NCBI RefSeq assembly: GCF_000631985.1
Contig: NZ_JFYN01000003.1
Coordinates: forward strand, 62,001 to 126,000
Reading direction: 5' to 3'
Length of the DNA stretch: 64,000 bases
Source of the DNA: Pseudomonas sp. RIT288
Lineage (GTDB): Bacteria > Pseudomonadota > Gammaproteobacteria > Pseudomonadales > Pseudomonadaceae
In this document: positions 36,240 to 45,477 of the stretch, one piece after another
How the letters are laid out: each line of letters begins with the position of its first letter
Numbering within the stretch: the first letter of the stretch is position 1
Made by a program: the position numbers and the translations under genes
Notes under the pieces: generated by a model
Told to the model about the DNA's origin: nothing
Databases searched by the model: none
The model's input: the letters and a program-made list of their open reading frames with translations, nothing else

Positions 36240-36359
36240 TTGCCATGGGTCTGCTCGATGGCGCGGCCTGCGCGGGCACGCTTCCAAGCAGTCTGGCCCG
36301 GGTTGTCCGGACCTCCTTGGTGAGGTGTGTCATGGCTGGTAGTGAAAACCCGGCCTCGA

Positions 36360-37253
36360 TCAGACCTCAACCGGTCGACCCTCCACCCGCCGCTCCAGAT
36401 TCAACGCCAGCACACTGATCAACACCACCGCCGACCCCACCAGCACCCTCAGCGTCGGTCGCTCGCCCAATCCCAGCGAAGCAATCCCCATCGCCGTCGG
36501 TGGTATCAGGTACAGCGTCATCGTCGCCCGGCTCAAGTCCACATGCCTGAGCACAAAGCCCCAGGCCAGATAGGCCAGTGCACTGGGAAATACCCCCAGC
36601 GCCAGCACCGCCCATTGCACTCGCAGCGGCGCTTTGACTACCGCCGCACCCAGCCCCGGCAGATAAATCAGCAACAGCAGCGTCCCCGACCACACCGCAT
36701 AACAGGCCAGACTGAAGCCGTCATAGCGCCGGGCGTGATGTTTTTGCAGGGCGAAGTAAATGCTCCATGACAGCGCTGCCAGCAGGATCAGCAAGCCATG
36801 CGCGTCGATCTGCCCCAGGCCCCGATCGGCGCTGACCACGATCACCACGCCAACCAGTCCCAGCAACACGCAGCCCCAACGCCAGACACTGACCTGATCC
36901 TTGAACACGTAACGCGCCAGCAGCGTACTGAATAGCGGGCTCGACTGCGCCAGTACACTGGAGGCGCCAGCACTGACGCTTTGCTGGCCGATGTTCAGCG
37001 CCACGTGATGCAGGCTGACGGCAAAAAATCCCAAGGCGAATAACAGCGGCACGTCGCGCCATTGCGGCAGGCGAATGCCCTTGAACGCCGCGATCACGGC
37101 CATGAACAACGACGCCAGCAGAAACCGCAGCAACGCCAGATGCCCCGGGTCGTAGGCTTGCAGGCCGATGTGAATGCCGGTCGGCGAATAGGCCCAACAG
37201 CCGACCACGAAGGCCATGGCCAGAATGATTTTCAAGGGAGAGGGAGACGGCAT
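36360..37253 (-). CDS. EamA/DMT family transporter
   Basis: 297-residue inner-membrane protein from the ATG at 37253; an in-frame ATG at 37340 would overlap the divergent promoter. Ten hydrophobic segments form two EamA repeats. The first ends near SVSAGASSVLAQSSPLFSTLLARYVFKDQ, and the second contains ALGVFPSALAYLAWGFVLRHVDLSRA and LGERPTLRVLVGSAVVL. Such proteins export amino acids or metabolites. It is divergent from a LysR gene about 100 bases away, which may control it. Confidence 0.9.
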   Translation of the reverse strand: MPSPSPLKIILAMAFVVGCWAYSPTGIHIGLQAYDPGHLALLRFLLASLFMAVIAAFKGIRLPQWRDVPLLFALGFFAVSLHHVALNIGQQSVSAGASSVLAQSSPLFSTLLARYVFKDQVSVWRWGCVLLGLVGVVIVVSADRGLGQIDAHGLLILLAALSWSIYFALQKHHARRYDGFSLACYAVWSGTLLLLIYLPGLGAAVVKAPLRVQWAVLALGVFPSALAYLAWGFVLRHVDLSRATMTLYLIPPTAMGIASLGLGERPTLRVLVGSAVVLISVLALNLERRVEGRPVEV

Positions 37254-37354
37254 GATCGGCGCACCGCAAGGGTTGATGCGCCGAGTATCCGGGCGGCGAA
37301 CAAGTCTCCACAACTGACTTATACTGCGCCAAATATTCACTTTTAGTGATGAGT

Positions 37355-38218
37355 ATGGAGCTGGCGCAGATCCGCATGTTCAAGACCGTGGCCGACGAGG
37401 GCAGCATTGCCCGCGCCGCTGAAAAATTGTTTTGTGTGCCGTCGAACATCACCGCACGGATCAAGGCGTTGGAAGCGGAACTCGGTGTGGCACTGTTTCT
37501 GCGCGAGGGGCGCGGGCTGCGGATCAGCCCGGCGGGTCAGACGTTCCTGGCGTATGCCGAGCGGATTCTGGCGCTGACCGCCGAAGCCAGGCGCGCGGTG
37601 GATCCTGCCGCCGAACCGTCCGGGCCACTGCGTATCGGCGCCATCGAGTCCTCGGCCACCGGGCGTTTGCCGCGGCTGTTGGCCAAGTTTCACCAGCGCT
37701 ATCCGCAGGTGGCGCTGGAATTGACCACTGGCACCTGGGGCCAATTACTCGACGACACCGTCAGCCATCGCCTCGACGGTGCGATCGTCGCGGTGGACGT
37801 CGAGCGCTCGCAACTCAAGCGCACGCCGATGTACCGCGAGGAGTTGCTGCTGATTGCTTCGACTTCGTTCGGCCCGGTGCGCGACATCCACGATCTGCAG
37901 GATAAAACCGTGTTCATGTGGCCGCAGGGTTGCCCGTATCGGGCGGCGCTGGAGCACTGGTTGTTGCGTCAGGGACAGGCGCTGCCGATTGTCAGCCTGG
38001 CGAGTTACGGGGCGATTGTCGGTTGCGTGAGTGCTGGCGCCGGGGTCGCGCTGGTGCCCAAAGGGGTGTTCGAGCAATACGCCAAAGGCGCTGGATGCGT
38101 GGGCTATGAGTTTCCAGAGCTGACGGCGATCGACAACCTGTTTTACTGGCACGAAAACGCCGGGGTACACCCGGCGCGTGAGGCGTTTGTGGCGATGTTG
38201 CGCGAGGAGTTCCTCTGA
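37355..38218 (+). CDS. LysR-family transcriptional regulator
   Basis: 287 residues from the ATG at 37355; GTG at 37346 and ATG at 37349 are alternatives. The N-terminal HTH reads MELAQIRMFKTVADEGSIARAAEKLFCVPSNI in pieces, typical of LysR. The PBP2-like domain covers about 90-285. Its divergence from the EamA transporter suggests local control of export. Several Pseudomonas relatives are annotated only as LysR; the effector is unknown. Confidence 0.9.
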   Translation: MELAQIRMFKTVADEGSIARAAEKLFCVPSNITARIKALEAELGVALFLREGRGLRISPAGQTFLAYAERILALTAEARRAVDPAAEPSGPLRIGAIESSATGRLPRLLAKFHQRYPQVALELTTGTWGQLLDDTVSHRLDGAIVAVDVERSQLKRTPMYREELLLIASTSFGPVRDIHDLQDKTVFMWPQGCPYRAALEHWLLRQGQALPIVSLASYGAIVGCVSAGAGVALVPKGVFEQYAKGAGCVGYEFPELTAIDNLFYWHENAGVHPAREAFVAMLREEFL

Positions 38219-38241
38219 AGCCATCACCCCCACCGCGCACC

Positions 38242-38326
38242 TGTAGGAGCTGCCGCAGGCTGCGATCTTTTGATCTGGCTTTTCAATAACAAGATCAAAA
38301 GATCGCAGCCTGCGGCAGCTCCTACA
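38242..38326. repeat. REP pair (GGAGCTGCCGCAGGCTGCGATC family)
   Basis: Perfect-looking head-to-head pair between the convergent LysR and trhP/yegQ genes. Confidence 0.93.
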
Positions 38327-38335
38327 TGGAGGGGG

Positions 38336-39670
38336 TCAAGTAGTCAGGTCGCGCATCAGCAAGCCAAAACGCAAATCCACCGCATCCGGAATTGGCAGGT
38401 AAACCGTGTGCCCGTCGCCGGGGGCGACTTCAATGGTTTCACCCTTGGCACCCTGTAACTGGTGCAGGTCGAAGTGGAAATTGCCCTTGGGTGTCATCAA
38501 TTCCAGATGATCGCCGAGGGCAAAACGGTTCTTCACCTTGACCTCGGCCATTCGGTCGCGGCGCTCGCCGGTCAGTTCGCCAACGAACTGCTGGCGCTCG
38601 GACACCGAGCTGCCGTTCTGATAATTCTGGTATTCGTCATGCACATGGCGGCGCAGGAAACCTTCGGTATAGCCGCGCTGGGCCAGTGATTCGAGATCGG
38701 TCATCAGGTTGCGATCGAACTCGCGTCCGGCCATCGCATCGTCGATTGCCCGGCGATAGACCTGCGTGGTGCGCGCGCAATAGAAGTGCGATTTGGTCCG
38801 GCCCTCGATCTTCAGCGAATGCACGCCCATGCGCGTCAGGCGTTCGACGTGCTGCACCGCGCGCAGATCCTTGGCGTTCATGATGTAGGTGCCGTGCTCG
38901 TCTTCAAATGCTGGCATCAACTCGTCGGGGCGATTGGCTTCCTGCAGCAGGAACACTTGATCGGTCGGCGCGCCGATGCCCAGGGTCGGCTCCGGCTGGA
39001 AAGTCTGCACGATCTCGCCGAGCTGATTTTCCGTGGCTTGCTGCGCCGAATACTTCCAGCGGCAGGCGTTGGTGCAGGTGCCCTGATTGGCGTCGCGCTT
39101 GTTCATGTAGCCCGACAGCAGGCAGCGCCCGGAGTAAGCCATGCACAGTGCACCGTGGACGAACACTTCCAGTTCCATGCCTGGCACCTGTTCACGGATT
39201 TCGCCGATTTCTTCCAGCGACAGCTCCCGCGACAGGATGATCCGGCTCAGGCCTTGTTGCTGCCAGAACTCGACGCTTGCCCAGTTCACCGTGTTGGCCT
39301 GCACCGAAAGGTGGATCGGCATCTGCGGGAAGTGCCGGCGCACCAGCATGATCAGGCCCGGGTCGGACATGATCAGCGCGTCCGGCGCCATCTCGATCAC
39401 TGGCGCCAGATCCTTGAGGAAGGTCTTCAGTTTGGCGTTGTGCGGGGCGATGTTGACCACCACGTAGAAACGCTTGCCCTGGGCCTGCGCTTCGCGAATG
39501 CCAAGCGCGAGGTTGGCATGGTCGAACTCGTTGTTGCGCACCCGCAGGCTGTAGCGCGGCTGGCCGGCATAGACCGCATCGGCGCCGTAGGCGAAGGCGT
39601 AGCGCATGTTCTTCAGGGTGCCGGCGGGGGCGAGCAATTCCGGGGTGGCGAGGGGGAGGTCTGGCTTCAT
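38336..39670 (-). CDS. trhP: U32 family protein TrhP/YegQ (tRNA hydroxylation)
   Basis: 444 residues (E. coli YegQ is about 453). The opening ELLAPAGTLKNMRYAFAYGADAVYAG is the peptidase U32 signature. The EVFVHGALCMAYSGRCLLS block and following CTNACRWKY provide the conserved cysteines that hold an Fe-S cluster in this family. In E. coli this protein works with prephenate to make 5-hydroxyuridine at tRNA position 34. The role is taken from the E. coli protein; the family is clear. It is a single gene. Confidence 0.93.
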   Translation of the reverse strand: MKPDLPLATPELLAPAGTLKNMRYAFAYGADAVYAGQPRYSLRVRNNEFDHANLALGIREAQAQGKRFYVVVNIAPHNAKLKTFLKDLAPVIEMAPDALIMSDPGLIMLVRRHFPQMPIHLSVQANTVNWASVEFWQQQGLSRIILSRELSLEEIGEIREQVPGMELEVFVHGALCMAYSGRCLLSGYMNKRDANQGTCTNACRWKYSAQQATENQLGEIVQTFQPEPTLGIGAPTDQVFLLQEANRPDELMPAFEDEHGTYIMNAKDLRAVQHVERLTRMGVHSLKIEGRTKSHFYCARTTQVYRRAIDDAMAGREFDRNLMTDLESLAQRGYTEGFLRRHVHDEYQNYQNGSSVSERQQFVGELTGERRDRMAEVKVKNRFALGDHLELMTPKGNFHFDLHQLQGAKGETIEVAPGDGHTVYLPIPDAVDLRFGLLMRDLTT

Positions 39671-39862
39671 GGCGGCATCGGTCGCAAAAGCGCGGCAGGG
39701 TAGTGCAGCGGCAAATGCGGTTTATTGATCTGGATCTACGTTTGAGTGCGTGGTCTTCATCTGTGCAGAAAGGGCACAGATGATGTGCCGGTTCCACTGT
39801 GTTCGGTAAGACGGTGGCTGCGTAACCTTTGCGCATCCACTCAACCGTAACAGGAACTTCCC

Positions 39863-40549
39863 ATGCAGAACTTTACTCGTCGTTTTCTCACCGCTTGTGC
39901 ATTTTCCGGTGTCCTGGCCAGCAGCGCAGCGATGGCCGACAACCACCCGACCATTCGGGCAATGTCCGGCGCGACACCGGTCGATCATCTGCCAGCGGGC
40001 AAATCGGCACTGGTCGTGATCGATTTTCAGAATGAGTACTTCAGCGGCCGGATGCCGATCCCGGACGGTGCCGCTGCCCTGGCGAAAACCCGCGAGCTGA
40101 TCACCTTTGCCGACAGTCACAAGATCCCGGTGTATCACGTTCAGCATGTCGCGCCGGCCGGTTCGCCGGTGTTTGCCCTCGATGGCCAGACCGTCAGATT
40201 TCACCCGGACATGCAGCCGCGCCCGCGAGATGTGGTGCTGCAAAAGAGCACCGTCAGCGTGTTCGCCAGCACCGACCTTGACCAGCAACTGAAAAAGGCC
40301 GGCATCCAGACCCTGATCATTTCCGGCCTGATGACCCACGCCTGCGTGGCGGGTGCCGCTCGGGATGCCGCGCCTTTGGGCTACAGCGTGATTGTCGCGT
40401 CCGATGCCTCGGCGACCCGCGCCATCACCCGCGCCAACGGCGTGTCTATCGACAAGGATTCGCTGCACAAGGCCGCGCTGGCGGAAGTCGAAGACACCTT
40501 CGGCGACGTGTTGAGCACTGCGCAGATCGTCAAACTGCCGGTGCACTGA
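39863..40549 (+). CDS. Exported cysteine hydrolase, isochorismatase family
   Basis: 228 residues. A signal peptide (residues 1-25, cut after SSAAMA) makes it unusual, since most of this family is cytosolic. The catalytic triad is readable: Asp54 (LVVIDFQNEYF), Lys128 (VLQKSTVSVF) and Cys161 (GLMTHACVAGAARDA). The cis-peptide region before the Cys is present. Such enzymes hydrolyse amides, ureas or isochorismate; the substrate here is unknown. It stands alone, about 120 bases before the AI-2E family gene. Confidence 0.9.
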   Translation: MQNFTRRFLTACAFSGVLASSAAMADNHPTIRAMSGATPVDHLPAGKSALVVIDFQNEYFSGRMPIPDGAAALAKTRELITFADSHKIPVYHVQHVAPAGSPVFALDGQTVRFHPDMQPRPRDVVLQKSTVSVFASTDLDQQLKKAGIQTLIISGLMTHACVAGAARDAAPLGYSVIVASDASATRAITRANGVSIDKDSLHKAALAEVEDTFGDVLSTAQIVKLPVH

Positions 40550-40666
40550 TTAGCCGGGCTGCATCGTCCAGGCAATCTATGCTCCATGAACAAAGATGGC
40601 ACTCGCGCGCCCCCCGGCTGACTAAGGTTCGGGGCGTGCGAGACGCCTGACTGACATGGATCGGAC

Positions 40667-41728
40667 ATGAACGAAAAAACCCTGCAATTCAAATCCCTCA
40701 CCGTGTTGTTGCTGTTGGTGACGGTCGCCTTCATCTGGATTCTGTTGCCGTTCTACGGCGCGGTGTTCTGGGCGGTGATTCTCGGCATTCTGTTTGCGCC
40801 GATGCAGCGCAAGTTACAGATCAAATTCGGCTGGCAGCGCAACCTGACATCTTTATGCACGTTGGGCATCTGCCTGGTCATCGCGATTCTGCCGGTGATC
40901 ATCCTCAGCATCCTGTTGGTCCAGGAGGGCGCGACGCTGTACAACAACATTGAAAGCGGCCAACTCGACATCGGTGCCTATCTGGCGCAGTTCAAACACA
41001 GCCTGCCCCCGTACTTCCAGCATCTGCTCGATCGCTTTGGCATGGGCGAGCTCAACGGCCTGCGCGAGAAAATCGTCAAGGCGTCGATGCAGGGCAGTCA
41101 GGCGCTGGCGAGTCAGGCGTTCAGTTTCGGTCAGGGTACATTCGAGTTCGTGGTCAGCTTCGGCATCATGCTGTACCTGCTGTTTTTCTTTCTGCGCGAT
41201 GGCGCCGAACTGGTGCGCAAGATTCGCACCGCGGTGCCGCTGGAAGAGCATCACAAACGCCGTTTGCAGTTGAAGTTCAACCGGGTGGTTCGCGCGACGG
41301 TGAAGGGCAACCTGGTGGTGGCGGTCACTCAAGGGGCATTGGGCGGGGCGATTTTCTGGTTTCTCGACATCCCCAGCGCGTTGCTCTGGGCGGTGCTGAT
41401 GGGCTTTCTGTCGCTGTTGCCAGCGGTGGGCGCGGGGATTGTCTGGGCGCCGGTTGCGCTGTATTTCCTGCTCAGCGGGATGATCTGGCAGGGCGTGGTG
41501 CTGGCGCTGTTCGGGGTGTTCGTGATCGGTCTGGTGGACAACCTGCTGCGGCCGATCCTGGTGGGCAAGGACACGCGCATGCCCGATTACATGATCCTGA
41601 TTTCGACCCTCGGCGGCCTCGCAGTGTTTGGCCTCAACGGTTTCGTGATCGGGCCGCTGATCGCAGCGCTGTTCATGTCGAGCTGGGCGCTGTTCATCGA
41701 GACCAAACCGAAAGTCCAGTTGCCTTAA
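40667..41728 (+). CDS. AI-2E family (UPF0118) transporter
   Basis: 353-residue inner-membrane protein with about eight hydrophobic segments. The family signature is visible in the late block AVTQGALGGAIFWFLDIPSALLWAVLMGFLSLLPAVGAGIVW (in pieces) and LVDNLLRPILVGKDTRMPDYMILISTLGG. Relatives export AI-2 (TqsA) or sodium, or have unknown roles. The stop overlaps the stop of the small minus-strand gene that follows. Confidence 0.92.
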   Translation: MNEKTLQFKSLTVLLLLVTVAFIWILLPFYGAVFWAVILGILFAPMQRKLQIKFGWQRNLTSLCTLGICLVIAILPVIILSILLVQEGATLYNNIESGQLDIGAYLAQFKHSLPPYFQHLLDRFGMGELNGLREKIVKASMQGSQALASQAFSFGQGTFEFVVSFGIMLYLLFFFLRDGAELVRKIRTAVPLEEHHKRRLQLKFNRVVRATVKGNLVVAVTQGALGGAIFWFLDIPSALLWAVLMGFLSLLPAVGAGIVWAPVALYFLLSGMIWQGVVLALFGVFVIGLVDNLLRPILVGKDTRMPDYMILISTLGGLAVFGLNGFVIGPLIAALFMSSWALFIETKPKVQLP

Positions 41729-41907
41729 GCGTGGAACGGCGTGCTGACGATTTTCTGCGACAGGGCCTGCGCCGCAGGCAAAGACGTGAGCGGGCCGCTG
41801 ATCGGCTCGCCATCGCGCACCAGATACCAGCAGGCGAGCAATCCCGACGCTCTGAGCGATGCGGGAACAGCGCTGCCGACCACCGACATGATTTGAACCT
41901 GAGCCAT
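41725..41907 (-). CDS. Small protein of unknown function (60 residues)
   Basis: 60 residues from the ATG at 41907, which has GGAGG eight bases upstream; the frame opens further up at 41925. The sequence MAQVQIMSVVGSAVPASLRASG has no family I recognise, and a hydrophobic patch LLACWYLV follows. It shares four bases with the convergent AI-2E gene stop. The strong ribosome site and codon use suggest it is translated. Confidence 0.65.
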   Translation of the reverse strand: MAQVQIMSVVGSAVPASLRASGLLACWYLVRDGEPISGPLTSLPAAQALSQKIVSTPFHA

Positions 41908-42009
41908 GACAAGTACCTCCATCAATCTGTGGAGTTACCTTAGGGATTTGCTGCGCTCAGGGACAATCAACGCTTTCGATAGTGGTCATTGATCACAGTG
42001 AGGCCTGTT

Positions 42010-42204
42010 TCAATCGACAACCTGATCGAGCATGTGCACCACTTCGTGTTCATTGAGCAGACCCTTGTGCACGAGATTCTCCGCCAGCAGCGAAAGAAAC
42101 TTGGCGCAACGGTGGCCTTCCAGGTGTTTGAGTTCAGTCAGCGCGCTGTACACCTTGCTCGAAGTGCACAGGCCAACGATGCGGTGCGGATTTTGTGTAG
42201 GCAT
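42010..42204 (-). CDS. Small protein of unknown function (64 residues)
   Basis: 64 residues, MPTQNPHRIVGLCTSSKVYSA onwards, charged and helical, no membrane segment. GGACGA lies upstream of the ATG. Probably a conserved Pseudomonas hypothetical. No domain recognised. Confidence 0.6.
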   Translation of the reverse strand: MPTQNPHRIVGLCTSSKVYSALTELKHLEGHRCAKFLSLLAENLVHKGLLNEHEVVHMLDQVVD

Positions 42205-42393
42205 GGGTCGTCCTTGTTTTTATCAACCTGTTGTTTACGGACGGATTCAGATTGCGGTTCCGTCATGTCAAATAGATGACCGTTGTGTGTTTTGCCCCCA
42301 GCGGTCAAGTCCATCATGCCGACTTTAGCCGCTGGAACTGTCCTCACAGCGACCTTTGCGAGATTTTTTCAGACTTTGCCCGACCGACGGTCA

Positions 42394-42420
42394 TAAAAAA
42401 GCCCCGCTATAAAGCGGGGC
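42394..42420 (-). terminator. Rho-independent terminator of the proline/tyrosine-rich protein gene
   Basis: On the minus strand GCCCCGCTTTATAGCGGGGC is followed by a run of T (AAAAAA on the plus strand at 42395-42400). It sits 14 bases after the stop of the gene at 42434. Confidence 0.88.
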
Positions 42421-42433
42421 TTGTTGTTGGCGA

Positions 42434-42784
42434 TTACCAGCGCGGGCCACCGTAGTAGCCGTGTGGCCGTCCATAGTAGCCGCGTGGTGGGCCGTAGTAG
42501 ACCGGGCCAGGCACGTAAACCGGTTGTTGCACATAGACCGGCGCCGGCTGGTAGTAGACCGGTGGCGGCGGTTGTTGCACATAAACCGGTGCCGGTTGAG
42601 CGTAAACAGGCTGTTGCACGTAGACCGGCCGGTCCTGGTTGATCAACGCGGAGCCGATGATGGCCGAGCCGACGATCGCACCAAACACTGCCGGACCCTG
42701 CCAGCCACCGCCGTGGGCTTCTGCCTGACCTGTGATAGCGAATGCACCAATCAACAAGGCCACGATGGGGAGTTTACGAATCAT
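42434..42784 (-). CDS. Exported Pro/Tyr/Gln-rich repeat protein
   Basis: 116 residues. A signal peptide covers residues 1-23 (IVALLIGAFAITGQAEA). A short glycine/alanine hydrophobic stretch (GAIVGSAIIGSAL) follows. From about residue 50 on there are degenerate repeats of PVYVQQP / PVYYQPAP, and the end is rich in GYYG. This low-complexity pattern is common in Pseudomonas envelope proteins of unknown role. A good terminator follows. Confidence 0.8.
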   Translation of the reverse strand: MIRKLPIVALLIGAFAITGQAEAHGGGWQGPAVFGAIVGSAIIGSALINQDRPVYVQQPVYAQPAPVYVQQPPPPVYYQPAPVYVQQPVYVPGPVYYGPPRGYYGRPHGYYGGPRW

Positions 42785-43040
42785 GATAATTCCTCGGTTC
42801 TTCGACCCGGCGTCCGGGCCTGCACCAGGCCCAAAGTTGTCGCGGGGATACTTCTATGACAGCGAAATTCGGAAAATCAGCACAGCCGCTGGGTAAATTT
42901 TGTGTAAGGTCTGTACCGGCTTCTTTACCGGTGGGTCAAAGGGGCTCGCAGCCCGTTGCAGACAGGCGCTTATGATTGTCCAGAACCCGATGGAATGGCT
43001 AACTCCGTCCATCCGAAATTCCGTTTTCAGGAGAAGTTTC

Positions 43041-43859
43041 ATGCAGATGAATCCCAACAAAGACACCCAGCTGTGCATGTCCCTGTCGGGACGCCCGGGG
43101 AATTTCGGTCTGCGGTTTCATAACCATTTGTATGAGCAGTTGGGCCTGAATTTCTATTACAAGGCGTTCAGCAGTCAGGACTTGCCGGGGGCCGTCGGCG
43201 GCATTCGTGCGCTGGGGATTCGCGGTTGTGGCGTGTCGATGCCATTCAAGGAAGCGTGTATCGCGCTGGTCGATGAACTGGATGCGTCGGCAGCGGCGAT
43301 CCAGTCGATCAACACCATCGTCAACACCAACGGCCATCTCAAGGCCTACAACACCGATTACATCGCCATTGCGCAATTGCTGGAAACCCACGCGGTACCG
43401 CAAGACACGACGTTCGCCCTGCGCGGCAGCGGCGGCATGGCCAAAGCGGTGGCCAGTGCCTTGCGCGATGGTGGTTATAAAAATGGCTTGATCGTTGCGC
43501 GTAACGAGCGCGCCGGGCGCGCACTGGCGGATTCGTTGGGCTATCGCTGGCAGGCGGTGCTGGGCGAAGAGCGGCCACAGATGCTGATCAACGTTACCCC
43601 GGTGGGCATGGACGGCGGGCCGGAGGCGGGGCAGCTGGCGTTCGAGCCTGAAGTGATCCAGGCGGCCGGGACCGTGTTCGATGTGGTGGCGATTCCGTCC
43701 GAGACGCCGCTGATCGTGCGGGGGCGGGCCGAGGGCAAGAAGGTGATTACCGGGCTGGAGGTGATTGCGATCCAGGCGCTGGAGCAGTTTGTGCTGTACA
43801 CGGGCGTGCGGCCGACTGAAGAACAGTTTGCGGCGGCGGTGAATTTCGCCCGCAGCTGA
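43041..43859 (+). CDS. Shikimate dehydrogenase-like protein, SdhL (HI0607) type
   Basis: 272 residues from the ATG at 43041 with CAGGAGAAG upstream; the frame opens at 42900 but that extension is not conserved-looking. The protein reads like Haemophilus HI0607 (SdhL, 271 residues): NKDTQLCMSLSGRPGNFG, ALGIRGCGVSMPFKEAC (catalytic Lys), AYNTDYIAI (catalytic Asp) and GSGGMAKAVASAL (NADP loop). SdhL enzymes oxidise shikimate slowly and are not the biosynthetic AroE; the true substrate is unknown. It is a single gene followed by a degenerate REP pair. Confidence 0.9.
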   Translation: MQMNPNKDTQLCMSLSGRPGNFGLRFHNHLYEQLGLNFYYKAFSSQDLPGAVGGIRALGIRGCGVSMPFKEACIALVDELDASAAAIQSINTIVNTNGHLKAYNTDYIAIAQLLETHAVPQDTTFALRGSGGMAKAVASALRDGGYKNGLIVARNERAGRALADSLGYRWQAVLGEERPQMLINVTPVGMDGGPEAGQLAFEPEVIQAAGTVFDVVAIPSETPLIVRGRAEGKKVITGLEVIAIQALEQFVLYTGVRPTEEQFAAAVNFARS

Positions 43860-43884
43860 TTCTGTTTTTGTGTTGAATTGACTG

Positions 43885-43988
43885 GCCTCATCGCCAGCAG
43901 GCTGGCTCCCATATTGGATCTCCGGTGACCACCACAGGTGCAAGCCGTACCAATCACCAGTGGGAGTCAACCTGCTGGCGATGGCCAC
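43885..43988. repeat. Degenerate REP pair (CATCGCCAGCAGGCTGGCTCCCA family)
   Basis: ATCGCCAGCAGGCTGGCTCC at the left and GGGAGTCAACCTGCTGGCGA at the right, diverged and with the GGGAG ends facing inward. Between the sdhL-like and cupin genes. Confidence 0.75.
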
Positions 43989-44072
43989 ACCACTGTCTCA
44001 ACCCCTTTTACCTATACTGCCGCCTCAGCAAGCCAAGACTTGCCCTTCACAAAAAAACTGATCGAGGCTCCC

Positions 44073-44591
44073 ATGCATCCACCCATCCTCAACCTGCACC
44101 AGGTCGAACTCGAACCCCTGCCCGAAGCCCTGGCCCCGGAAGGTGAAACCGCTGGCCGCTACCAGCAAAGCATGGCGCGCATAGGCCAGCAGCTTGGGGC
44201 GCAGAAACTCGGTTATCGGCTTTATGCCCTGCCGCCGGGTATGCGCGGCAGTCCGTTTCATAGCCACCGGGTCAACGAAGAGATGTTTTTTGTGGTGAGC
44301 GGGGAAGGCGAGGTGCGGCTGGGGGCCGAGCGCTTCCCGATTCGCGCGGGCGACGTGATTGCCTGCCCGCCGGGCGGCCCGGAAACGGCGCATCAGATCA
44401 TCAATACCAGCGACGCAGAGCTGCGTTATCTGGCGGTCAGCACCCAGCAGCAACCGGATATCTGTGAATACCCGGACTCCAACAAATACGCGGTGATGGA
44501 CAATTTCAAGGTCGATGCCCAAGGCAATGCGTCAGGCTTTGTTGCCGTGGCGCGGCAGGCGGACGGGGTGGATTACTGGGAGGGTGAATAG
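44073..44591 (+). CDS. Cupin-domain protein
   Basis: 172 residues from the ATG at 44073 with GAGG upstream. A single cupin fold is seen: motif 1 PFHSHRVNEEMFFVVSGEG (metal-binding His-x-His and Glu) and motif 2 GDVIACPPGGPETAHQIIN (His). The tail contains QQQPDICEYPDSNKYAV. Proteins of this kind may be isomerases, sugar-binding or dioxygenase-like; no specific activity can be assigned. Monocistronic. Confidence 0.88.
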   Translation: MHPPILNLHQVELEPLPEALAPEGETAGRYQQSMARIGQQLGAQKLGYRLYALPPGMRGSPFHSHRVNEEMFFVVSGEGEVRLGAERFPIRAGDVIACPPGGPETAHQIINTSDAELRYLAVSTQQQPDICEYPDSNKYAVMDNFKVDAQGNASGFVAVARQADGVDYWEGE

Positions 44592-44603
44592 CGCACAAGC
44601 GCC

Positions 44604-44694
44604 TTGTGGGAGCCAGCCTGCTGGCGATTGCGGCCTGTCAGTCACAAATTATTTGAATGTGCTGACGCCATCGCGAGCAGGCTCACTCCTACAA
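44604..44694. repeat. Mosaic REP pair
   Basis: The left arm is GTGGGAGCCAGCCTGCTGGC (the 'CCAGCCTGCTGGCGAT' family). The right arm is ATCGCGAGCAGGCTCACTCC (the 'GTGAGCCTGCTCGCGAT' family). The two arms match each other only in the core. Confidence 0.82.
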
Positions 44695-44707
44695 GGGATT
44701 GTGCTAA

Positions 44708-45352
44708 TTATTCGAGGCGCGCCAGGCGCTCTTCCAGCGCGGCAATCCGTGCTTCCAGCTCTTCGATGCGCTCAATGGACACACCGCTGGTCGAGCGTTC
44801 CCCAGGATTCTGCCGCGCCGCCAGAATCGCCTCGATATCCGCTGGATCGCCCAGTGCATGGGTGTAGCGGTCTTCGCGCTGACCGGCCTGACGCGGGATC
44901 AACACGGCCAGCCCGCGCGCGATCAGGCGCTCAAGCTGATGCACCACTTGCTCGGCATCTTCGAAGTCGTGCATGCGGCCGCTGCGGGTCAGCAGCTCAT
45001 TCACCGTCTGCGGGCCACGCAGGAACATCAAACCGCTGAGAATCACCTGGGCCGGCACCAGTTCCAGCGCCTTGTCGAGCTTGTGCTCCCAGCGGTCGGC
45101 GCGACTGCCCATGACCAGTTTGGCGTAACCGTGGCTTTCCAGCGCGCGCAGGCTCTGGCCGACCTGGCCTTGGGTCAGGTTCATCACCGGCTCGCGGCTG
45201 GTTTTCTGATTGCAGGCCAGCACCAGTGCATTGAGGGTCAGCGGATAGGTTTCCGGGCTGGTGGCCTGTTTTTCGATCAACGAACCCAGGATGCGGATTT
45301 CCGTGGCGTTGAGCCGTGGTTCGTCGGTGGTGGTTGCAAGTTCGGTGGTCAT
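44708..45352 (-). CDS. YceH family protein (DUF480)
   Basis: 214 residues, the usual length for YceH. The N-terminal winged-helix pair is readable: [43 protein letters not shown] (in pieces) and the second domain [29 protein letters not shown] short C-terminal coiled coil, [21 protein letters not shown], follows. Cytosolic, with a DNA-binding-like fold; the function is not settled. Single gene divergent from the DUF1993 gene. Confidence 0.93.
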   Translation of the reverse strand: MTTELATTTDEPRLNATEIRILGSLIEKQATSPETYPLTLNALVLACNQKTSREPVMNLTQGQVGQSLRALESHGYAKLVMGSRADRWEHKLDKALELVPAQVILSGLMFLRGPQTVNELLTRSGRMHDFEDAEQVVHQLERLIARGLAVLIPRQAGQREDRYTHALGDPADIEAILAARQNPGERSTSGVSIERIEELEARIAALEERLARLE

Positions 45353-45477
45353 CGCGCGTTCCCTCTGCAGTCGAAGGCGCCTAGCCTAATCCTTGGCTAA
45401 CAAAAGGCAAGCCGTGTGGTCATCAAGCATGGCTATAATCGCCTCCACGTTCCACCCAGCCACCACACGAGACTGCC

